From the NCBI RefSeq assembly GCF_011386835.1, contig NC_088799.1, forward strand, positions 74,233,302-74,297,301: DNA of 64,000 nucleotides, given 5' to 3'. The translations under genes and the position numbers were made by a program. The DNA comes from Chrysemys picta bellii. Lineage: Eukaryota; Chordata; Testudines; Emydidae. Every line of letters starts with the position of its first letter. Positions within the stretch are counted from its first letter, which is position 1. Of the stretch, positions 56,545-64,000 are shown piece after piece. The notes below the pieces were generated by a model, which saw nothing but the letters and a program-made list of their open reading frames with translations, had not been told where the DNA came from and searched no databases.

Positions 56545-57830
56545 GTCGAGCCAAAGGGGGGAGGGAGTTGGATACAGTCAATGAAGCCACACCAGGTGCA
56601 TAAGTATAACCAGTTTTATTGCCAAAGTATAATAAGCTTCCCAGCCTTCATGTGTTACTAAATATGTGCTTTCCAGCAAGCAAGAATCAATGCTTACGTC
56701 CCTTCTGCTATGGACAGTCCTGGACCCTCCAGTCTTGTCCTTGAGGGCTCGTAGCAGGCGCTGCTCCAGCATGGGGAATTCCTGGGCGCCCACAAGGCCA
56801 GGGTCCGCAGGTGAGACTATTCATCCAAAGCAATTCGCATAGCTGGTTTTTATCATAATCTCTTTCTAAGGGGGTGTCATAAACATACAGCTATGGGTAG
56901 CATCCCTCCTTTACCTGAAAGGCATTAAGAAGCTCAAATAATCTGGTTGGCACCTGACCAAAAGGACCAATAAGGAAAGAAGATACTTTCAAATCTGGGG
57001 GAAGGTTTTGTGTGTGCTCTCTTTGTTGTTCCCTCTGGAGAGAGAGAGAGAGAGAGAGAGAGACCAAGCAGGTAACCCAGCTCCTACTGAAATGATACAT
57101 CTAAGATTACAGAAATTGTAAGTAATAACAAGGAAATGCATTAGATTATCTTTTGTTTTAGCATGTGAATTTTCCCTATGCTAAGAGGGAGGTTTATTCC
57201 TATTGTAACTTTGAAGTTGAGCCTAGAGGGGAATCCTCTGTGTTTTAAATCTTTTTATTACCCTGTAAAATTACCTTCCATCCTGATTTTACAGAGGTGC
57301 TTCTTTTATTTTTTTTCTTTATAATAAAGTTCTTCTTTTAAAAACCTGATTGGTTTTTAGTGTCCTAAAAACCCATGGGTCTGGTCTGTGCTCACTTTTT
57401 TAACTTATTGGTTAGTATAGTATTCTGAAGCCTCCCCAGGAAAGGGGGTGAAGGTGCTTGGGGGGGATATTTTGGGGAATTATGAACTCCAAATGGTCCT
57501 TTTCCTGAATCTTTGTCTAAATCACTTCGTGGTGGCAGCAATACTGTCCAAGGACAAGGAAAGGATTTGTGCCTTGGGGAAGTTTTTAACCTAAGCTGGT
57601 AGAAATAAGCTTAGGGGGTCTTTCATGCAGATCCCCTCATCTGTACCCCAGAGTTCAGAGTGGGGAGGGAACTCTGACAGGGGGGCATGTACATCCACAA
57701 GCAGGAAACACTACTGTTCCCACACTTAACTCTCTCAGGCCCTCCTTCTCTCTTTACTTGTTTATCCAGTCGAGTGGCTGCAAGCCAGTTCACTATTAGC
57801 TCGCCCCAAACCATTCTGTAACAACAGGCC
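56545..57830 (-). mobile_element. LTR-like block on the minus strand (boundaries uncertain)
   Basis: On the minus strand this begins near TGTTACAGAATGGTTTGGGG and ends near GGCTCGACA (TG...CA-like ends). It has a polyadenylation signal AATAAA about 70 bases from its 3' end (TTTATT at 56615-56620 on plus), as in an R-U5 region. It interrupts the DIRS gag and is itself split by 56875-57679. Without the inner LTR it would be about 480 bp. No exact target duplication was found, so the call is tentative. Confidence 0.4.
56870..57684 (+). mobile_element. Solo LTR, 805 bp, with GGGGG target duplication
   Basis: 56875-57679 begins TGTCATAAACATACAG and ends GGAACTCTGACA (inverted TGTCA/TGACA), with GGGGG on each side (56870-56874, 57680-57684). 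AATAAAGTTC at about 57323 is a polyadenylation signal. A (GA)n run lies at 57036-57063. Text such as 'GGCACCTGACCAAAAGGACCAATAAGG' recurs in a common turtle LTR family as I remember it. Inserted inside the block at 56545-57830. Confidence 0.9.
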
Positions 57831-58839
57831 GAGGTAACTTGTGGTCAGCACCAACACTACCTGAAATCCTTCTTCATCAATGACAAATACAAACAATGTC
57901 TAGGAGAGACACACATTTCAGCAAAGTGCAGCCTTTGCGTCTCATTTTCATCAAGAACTTATGAAGCCCATGAGCTTCACCTTAGAAAACACTTAATGGA
58001 GAAAGCTATGAGGTCCCTATCTGATCTGAGCCAGGAACACTCCCTGTACATCAGGCCACCAAATGAGCAGCGCCCTTCCGAGCACATGCTTAGGAGCAGA
58101 GCCCTTTGTTTCTAAGCCCCAAAGTCTTCCTCCAGGGCTTCCCATGAGAGCATGGCACTGGGTGTATCTTCCTTCCCTATCCAGTCTCCCCTCTTCTCTG
58201 GCCCAGCCCTCCTGAGGACATTACTACACCAGAAGATGATAGTACTTTGGAGTCCCTGGAACTGTCTCACTTACAACTGTCAGGTAGTATTACCCCAGTA
58301 TTAACAGCCCTGTCATGCCAAAAGGAGCAATTTTTGGATTTGGATGAATCTGATGAGCCAGTCCCTCCTTCATTCACCATGAGAGAGCCACGCCTAGACA
58401 GGTGATCCAAGAATTAGGGTACTACCCTTATGAACTCATCCTCCCTCGGGACCGATGGTTCACCTTAAAGTGTTGACCTCTCTTTCTGGCCCTACTGGGA
58501 ACTGTGGGATTCCTATACCGGACATCCAGAACCCAGCCAGTAGTCTTTCTGCTCCCCTCCCTTGCGTCAACAACCAGCTCCACTGTTGTATGAGGATGAA
58601 CCAGAACTGCAGGTACTGACAGTTCCAATGGGAATCTTCTCTTCTCTCCCCAGATAAGGCAGTCTCTCCTTCTTCCGTATCCCCACCAAATGACCATAGG
58701 CAATACCAGGTGCTCTGTCTATACCCACCCAACTACAACATGAAGTTCATGAAGGGCTTCATCAAGACTTCCTGCCAGTTATTAAACCAAAACCACCCTG
58801 AGATCTTAACCGCATGCTGTCAAAACTTACTCTGTTTGA

Positions 58840-59360
58840 ACCCTTAGCAACATGTTCCATGTCCCACTATCCATGAAGGTGGCATTTCTAATGGCCATCA
58901 CTTCAGCCAAGAATGTCAGCATCTGGGAGTCCTCATGGCGTGCACACACCCGTTTACAATGTTTCAGAAGGACAAAGTATCCTTTTGCCATCAGAAATGC
59001 TTCAAAATTTTTCATCGTGATCGCAGAGAGATCTCATGGTCAAGCTATATCTTCTCAGAGGATTTCCAAGTGAGTTTCTGGTTGCATTATCAAATGCTAT
59101 AAACTAGCTCACTTCCCGCCACCCAGTGATATAATGGCCCACTCCATGAGAGCACAGGCTGCCACAGTCAGGACACATGCAGGACTCAGCCACCTGGAGC
59201 TCCATACACACATTTGCTAGGCATTATGCACTAGTCCAGACCTCTGTTGCACATGAAGCAGCCAGATCTTCACGTATCTTTGTTGCCAGCTTCCTTGCAC
59301 CTACCTCCAATCTGAATACTGCTTGTCAGTCATTCACATGTGGAGTACACATAGGGACCA
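58840..59360 (+). pseudogene. DIRS remnant 3 tyrosine recombinase, C-terminal part
   Basis: The frame 58852-59073 gives 'MKVAFLMAITSAKNVSIWES', parallel to 'VVFLLAITSARRV' in the first DIRS. Then come 'HSMRAQAATVRT' (HxxR; around 59136) and, in the frame starting 59177, 'DSATWSSIHTFARHYALV', where the Tyr in RHYAL is the candidate nucleophile. The motif order and spacing match the first DIRS, but indels separate them. Confidence 0.82.
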
Positions 59361-59680
59361 ACACTTGAAGAAGAAATTGAGGTTACTTACTGTAACTGGA
59401 AGTTCTTCAAGATTTGTGGTCTCTGTCTGTGTTCCACTACCTGCCCTCCATCCCCTCTGCTTTGAATCTGGTCAAATTCACAGTAAGAAGAACTCAAGGG
59501 GCATCGGCTCACACTGCCTCTTATACACTTGATCAGGAGCATGTGCAGGCCAACAGACACTGCTCATTTAAAATCTCCGGACTCAGGTGCATGGTGTGCA
59601 TGCATATCCCATGTGTGGAATATAAATAGGGACCACATGTCTCAAAGAACTTTGTTACAATAAGTAACCTCCATTTCTGC

Positions 59681-60870
59681 ATTCCAGTCCAAAGGCACTC
59701 CACATTGGAATATGGAGAATAACCTGCTGACTGAATGTAAGCCATTTATGTTCTGAGTGTTCAAGCAATCTTTCTATAGTCCAAGAAGGCTTACCCCTGA
59801 AATTGTTCATTGTATTTAATAGCATAATTATAAAGGATCAGGGCAGAACATAATTACTACCAACTATTAAGCAAAATTATGACCAGGAATGAGAGAGCAC
59901 TTTTTTTCCCGCCCCTGAAATCTGCTGTTGGTAAAACTAAGCTTCTGAAATAAATAGTCGCTCGGGGGGGAAAAACACTATTACTGCTGTATAGGCTATG
60001 ATTTTCTTCTTGATGTAAAGAGACTTATTTTGGAAATATATTGAAATGAATACACACTTTGCCTCTGATATTTCCCTAGGAAAGTGCTGATTTTTCTTTG
60101 TTAATTTCTTTGTAAATATTCAGCTCCTGCTGTTTGAGGTGTGAGTATGCTAACTATCAGCATCACATTTTGTTTAGACCTGACTTTGCTAGGAAAGCAG
60201 GAGCATATTGGGTGAAAGCTGCAATTAATTGCACAGCAGAAGCTGATTTGACATTCTGGTAAATCTCCTGTGAGTTTACATACTGAGTTGGATCATGGAT
60301 ACTAGCTTAGACTGTATGAATTGTTCCTCTGAGACATTCTGCAAGACTGCTTATTTAGACAGATTCTGCAACACTGCTCAGTTATGCTAGATAGTGCTGC
60401 CCTTTTGGGGAAAAGGAGTGGATAACCTGAAAATATTAGTAGATCTACATAGATTGGACTGACAACATAAGTTTTGCTGCATACCACCCTTTCTCAAATG
60501 TAGATTTTTTTTTACCCTATATATATCATATCTAGCTATGAGAGGAATAAGGGATAGTTTTCATATTTTCACTTACAAGCAATATGGTCAGTTTTTAAAC
60601 AATAGCTAGCTACATATCTGAGGTTACATGTAATGGGAAAATAGTAAGATATTCCAATATACTACATATAATTAGAGACCTAGATGGTCCACTTTACTAG
60701 CTTCCCGGAATGAGGAATAGTACATAGCTAGTACTGCTCCAGGAGCAGCTCACAATGCAGACTGTAATTCAGTCATGTTTTGTGTCCTGGTCCACATCCT
60801 GCTTCAGGTAGGAAAAAAAAACAATTTTAAGCCCTGACCTGGTACAGTGTGTGCCATCCAACTTGTCGGA
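59681..60870. other. Gene-poor AT-rich sequence
   Basis: No gene or clear repeat recognised. Confidence 0.5.
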
Positions 60871-60877
60871 GCAAGTA

Positions 60878-61072
60878 CGTTGTCTGGTATGCTGGCAGTG
60901 GGGCAAGGCTCCACCTGGTCCCTTCTCTCTCCTGCCTACCTTTTCAGGTTTGATGGGGTGTAGTACCTCTCCTGTAGTGTCTGCTTTTCCTCCCATGCTG
61001 CAGTCCATGGTATAGGTAGCCTGCACAAGACATTAAGCCTTAAGGGGTTGCTTTATTCAATCCCTTGGTTGA
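60878..61072. repeat. Direct repeat, copy 1
   Basis: About 195 bp ('GCAAGGCTCCACCTGGTCCC', 'CTCTCTCCTGCCTACC', 'CTCCCATGCTGCAGTCCATG', 'GCACAAGACATTAAG') recurs in the same orientation at about 62395-62585. Identity is roughly 80-85 percent by eye. Confidence 0.88.
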
Positions 61073-62089
61073 GCATGTAGGACTAGTGGAAATCTATCCC
61101 AATGTAGAGCAAATCCCTAAAAGAAATTGAGTCTCAAATATAATTTAAAAAAAATCAAATTGCCATCTTTAGTTTTATGGTTCAGATTAGACAATGGAAA
61201 ATACAGCACACCATTGGAAAGCATGGAAAATATAGATTTTTCCTAACTGTTATATGAAAAAATTGATCACTTTTGCATTCAAATATTATTTATTCCTAAA
61301 AACTATTAATGTTGAAAAGTGAAACTCTTAGAAATTATTAGCAGTTACAGTTGTCCACATAACCTTATCTTTACTCAGTTGTCATGTGGAACAAATAGTA
61401 TACAGTTATGTTTATACACAAAAGGCAGAGTTAAAGTTGTGTGGGCAATATTAATTTTGACATTCCTAGGTTTTGAGTGCTTTGTGTTCTTGTAACATGT
61501 CGCTCCATATATGGAATTCCTAGGTTTTTAAAAAATAAATCTAAATTATATCATGTGAATCTGTCTATATAGCAATAATGCTACTAATATCATGGAATGA
61601 GGGAGGGCTGATTTAGCTCTAATTCAACAAAGCACTTAAACATGTGCTTAACTGTAAGCATATTCATAGGCCCCATTCACTTAAAGATAAGTATGTGCTA
61701 AACTGCTTTTCTCAACTGTCATTTCAAAGCCTGTCTCATTGCATACTCCCCTACACAGATTTTATGGTAGGAGAACTGAAGAGGTATGTTCTAGAGGATA
61801 TTGGTGCACTGACTGTTAATCTGTCCCAAGGTGCTCCTTTCTGTGTCTCACAGTGAAAGAAGTTGTTCAGAGCTAGGGTAGCTCTTGTCAGTTTCACACT
61901 TGAAGCACAAGACTCTACAAAAGGGATTAATCAATACATTTTCTAGAAAAACAAATTACAGATAAACCCTTATCCCTGTTTCACAGATGGGGAAACTGGT
62001 CAAGCTCAAGAGGGTCTTTGCTGATTTGCCCAAGGTTACACAAGAAGTTCAAGTCTGTGTCGGAACCAGGATTAGAAACTGTGTCTCTT
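61073..62089. other. Gene-poor sequence
   Basis: 61610-61700 ('AATTCAACAAAGCACTTAAA', 'TTAACTGTAAGCATATTC') is a copy of the amniote repeat seen inverted at 10500-10640. No gene recognised. Confidence 0.5.
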
Positions 62090-62260
62090 GAAGCTACTAG
62101 GACACAGTGCCTCTTATGCAAGTCACTTACTTTCTCTGAGCTTCAGTTTCCTCATCTGTGAAATCAGGATAACACTACTTATCCCAGTGCTAGTCTCAAA
62201 ATTAAGTAATGAATGTTTGTAAAGTGCCTCTCATTTAAGGCACTATAATAGTGCAATATG
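62090..62260 (+). mobile_element. MIR SINE
   Basis: MIR core 'GCAAGTCACTTACTTTCTCTG', 'GCTTCAGTTTCCTCATCTGTG', 'AAATCAGGATAACACTACTT' and 'TTTGTAAAGTGCCTCTC'. Confidence 0.88.
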
Positions 62261-62394
62261 TTGTTGTTTTTACATTTTTAAGATTAATTCCATCAATACA
62301 CTGTCATCCCGCAATAGTGCCAGACACTCTGAGTAAACTCCCACACATGATCCTTGGACCCCATCTTGCCATTAGCAGATTATGCTGGCTGGCA

Positions 62395-62585
62395 TACGGG
62401 GGGTGGAGGGAGAGAGGTTAGTGCAAGGCTCCACCTGTTCCCTTCTCTCTCCTGCCTACTTGCACAGGTTTGATAGGGTGAAGTACCACTCCTGTGGAGT
62501 CAGCTTCCCCTCCCATGCTGCAATCTATGTTATAGTAGTATGCACAAGACACTAAGGGGCTGCCTTATTCAGTTCCTTGGTAAGC
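62395..62585. repeat. Direct repeat, copy 2
   Basis: Matches 60878-61072. The copy at 60878 is not followed by the PLE/SINE-like units that directly follow this one at 62585. Confidence 0.88.
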
Positions 62586-62745
62586 AGGTGAGGTAGTATC
62601 TTTTATTGGACCAACTTCTGTTGGTGAAAGAGACCAGCTTTCATAGAACTCTTCAGGAAGAAGAATAAAAGATATTACCTCACCCACCTTGTCTCTCTAA
62701 TATCCTGGGACCAATACGGCTAAAACTACACTGCATACAATATTA
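62585..62745 (-). mobile_element. Palindromic PLE/SINE-like unit, second subfamily (copy F)
   Basis: Opens GGTGAGGTAGTATCTTTTATTGGACC and closes with its inverted form AATAAAAGATATTACCTCACC. The minus strand between them reads CCTGAAGA, a short spacer and GAAAGCTGGTCTC, the same hammerhead-like order as copy E but with a different stem. The single-copy part ends GGACCAATACGGCTAAAACTA. Confidence 0.85.
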
Positions 62746-62756
62746 TACTTAGTTGT

Positions 62757-63305
62757 TTGCAGTGTTGTTGTATCAGTCCCAGGATATTAGAGAGACAAGG
62801 TGGGTAAGGTCATATATTTTATTGGACCATTTTCTCTTGGCGAGAGAGAGGCTTTTGAGCCCCACAGAGGTCGTCTTCTACCACTCAAGATAGAGTGGCT
62901 CATTAACACTAAAAATCATGAACCGAACAAAACGACTGGATTTATGGATTATTACAGGGGTGGCCAAACTTACTGTTCCTCCAAGCTCCATACAACAATC
63001 TTCAGAAGTTTGAGAGCCGGGGCACACCAGCCAGAGACTGGGGCCCAGGGCTCCAGCTCTGCGGGAGGCACCTGAAAGGGCTCGGGCTTCAGCCCTGCTC
63101 CTGCTGAAGCCCCAAGCCCCAGCAGGTGCACCCCACAGGGCTGAAGCCCCGAGACCCCCCTTCCAGCTGGACAGAAGCCCCTACCTCACCACCCCGCTGC
63201 AAAGCATAGGTCCTGAGCTCTCCCACCAGTCTTGAAAGCTTGTCTCTCTCACCAACAAAATTTGGTCCATTAAAAGATATTACCTCACCCACCTTGTCTT
63301 TCTAA
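62757..63305 (+). mobile_element. Palindromic PLE/SINE-like unit (copy G), split by a hAT end
   Basis: Starts GCAGTGTTGTTGTATCAGTC and CCCAGGATATTAGAGAGACA, in inverted orientation to the end of copy F. It closes at 63225-63305 with GAAAGCTTGTCTCTCTCACC and AAAAGATATTACCTCACCCA, again inverted to its start. 62955-63180 is foreign: it starts CAGGGGTGGCCAAACTTACTG, a hAT-type end, followed by GC-rich 'GGGCTTCAGCCCTGCTCCTG' text, without a clear right end. Confidence 0.82.
62955..63185. mobile_element. hAT element fragment nested in copy G
   Basis: CAGGGGTGGCCAAACTTACTG is a typical hAT left end. The interior is GC-rich with self-complementary 'GGGCTTCAGCCC' and 'GGGCTGAAGCCCC'. The expected right end was not found before copy G resumes. 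Confidence 0.65.
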
Positions 63306-63640
63306 ATAGAATATTGGCATTTAGATTTAGAAAGTATTTCATAGCAAATTTAGACCTGAGCTTTAAACAATCTATAATGACCTGAAAGTTTATCTTTTGC
63401 TATTGTAATTGAAGGTAGTGACATTTTAGTTTTCAACAAACATTGATGTTAACCATGAAATTAATAGTTGTCACTTTCACAAGGGCAAATTGATCAAGTA
63501 GATAAATTGTGATAAAGCTATAATTGTCATAAAGACTCCAGATATTCTAGAAAATATAAACAGACATAAAATTTAATTCTGTGTAGATAACTAAGCACCC
63601 AATATAATATATGACAGATGAAGAAGTTCTAAGTGAAAGG
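63306..63640. other. Gene-poor AT-rich sequence
   Basis: Nothing recognised. Confidence 0.5.
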
Positions 63641-63649
63641 GGAAATAAC

Positions 63650-63800
63650 ACTTCTTTATTCAAGTTCTCCACATGGTTATTAATTTTATAGACCTCTGTC
63701 CTCTGTCAGTCAACTCTTTTCCAAGCTAAACAGTTGCAGTCTTTTTAATCTTTCCTGTAAGCTCTTCCATACCCCTAGTAATTTTCATTGTCCCTTGCAT
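63650..63800 (-). mobile_element. CR1 LINE fragment
   Basis: 'ATAGACCTCTGTCCTCTGTC', 'TTTTCCAAGCTAAACAGTTG' and 'CTTTTTAATCTTTCCTGTAA' match the same part of the CR1 copy at 18185-18270 on the minus strand. Followed by a TG-rich microsatellite at 63799-63830. Confidence 0.75.
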
Positions 63801-64000
63801 GTGTGCGCGTGTGTGTATAGTGTGTGTATTGTAGCCTGTAACTTTTCCTAAAAATCATTATAAATTGTTAATAAAGTACCTTTTATAAATGATATTTTAA
63901 AGATTTAGTCTTAAATGGTTTATTTTCTGTTCTTGTATAATTCACTTTATGCCACTAGAGGGTACCAAAACATTTTCATAAAAAACATTTTGTTTTCCAA

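Larger units (their letters stand above)
56340..59680 (+). mobile_element. DIRS remnant 3, internally deleted (gag joined to recombinase)
   Basis: A leader-like 'CTGTAAATAAGATTATAAGT' (56399) is followed by a gag start, then an LTR-type insertion (about 56545-57830). The gag Cys/His block 'YKQCLGETHISAKCSLCVSF' resumes at about 57886. RT, RNase H and methyltransferase are absent; at about 58735 the text passes straight to recombinase ('MKGFIKTSCQLL', then 'MKVAFLMAITSAKNV'). The right end has an internal complementary region-like stretch (59366-59420) and a terminal repeat ending near 59680. A different subfamily from the copy at 45532. Confidence 0.75.

Overview
The window is nuclear DNA from a vertebrate, almost certainly a turtle, and probably a hidden-necked turtle (Cryptodira). 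The evidence is the repeat content: CR1 LINEs with the ATTCTATGA-type tail, a tRNA-derived SINE fused to a CR1 tail (the Cry SINE type described from cryptodires), DIRS-type retrotransposons, several hAT-type non-autonomous DNA transposons and old MIR SINEs. I found no intron-exon gene model that I can support. The window reads as intergenic or deep intronic DNA filled with mobile elements of different ages.

Layout. 1-5 kb: CR1 fragment, then a palindromic retroelement insertion at 773-984. 5-9 kb: a hAT-type element (5300-5703), a second palindromic insertion (5828-5972) and a solo LTR (7503-8669). 12.3-14.8 kb: the only long, well-preserved reading frame outside retrotransposons, a zinc-finger plus RNase H-like, transposase-related protein broken by one in-frame TGA. 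16.3-19.9 kb: two CR1 copies, one with much of the ORF2 reverse transcriptase. 20.4-21.5 kb: a hAT-like element with a MITE nested inside it, and a second MITE, each with an exact 8-bp target duplication. 30.6-31.6 kb: a Tigger-like DNA element. 33.7-40.3 kb: two unrelated segments that reappear fused at 39.82-40.30 kb, which looks like a templated (template-switching) insertion. 40.5-43.5 kb: a MIR split by two DNA transposons, then a C-rich minisatellite and another hAT element. 44.4-44.7 kb: a 116-bp-arm inverted repeat.

45.5-51.4 kb: a nearly full-length but frame-broken DIRS retrotransposon with inverted terminal repeats, gag-like, RT, RNase H, methyltransferase-like region, tyrosine recombinase and an internal complementary region. 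A Cry-type SINE sits in its gag. 54.3-59.7 kb: remnants of one or two further DIRS copies, interrupted by an LTR-like block that itself contains an 805-bp solo LTR with a GGGGG target duplication. 60.8-63.8 kb: a directly repeated segment, a MIR, a chain of mutually inverted retroelement units, and a CR1 fragment.

Most interesting: (1) a family of short retroelement insertions repeatedly fixed as palindromes, flanked by 10-15-bp target duplications and carrying a hammerhead-ribozyme-like core (CTGANGA, stem, GAAA) whose stem differs in sequence between copies; (2) the transposase-like gene; (3) the composite duplication; (4) the DIRS element with its internal complementary region. All family assignments come from reading and memory; no search was run.
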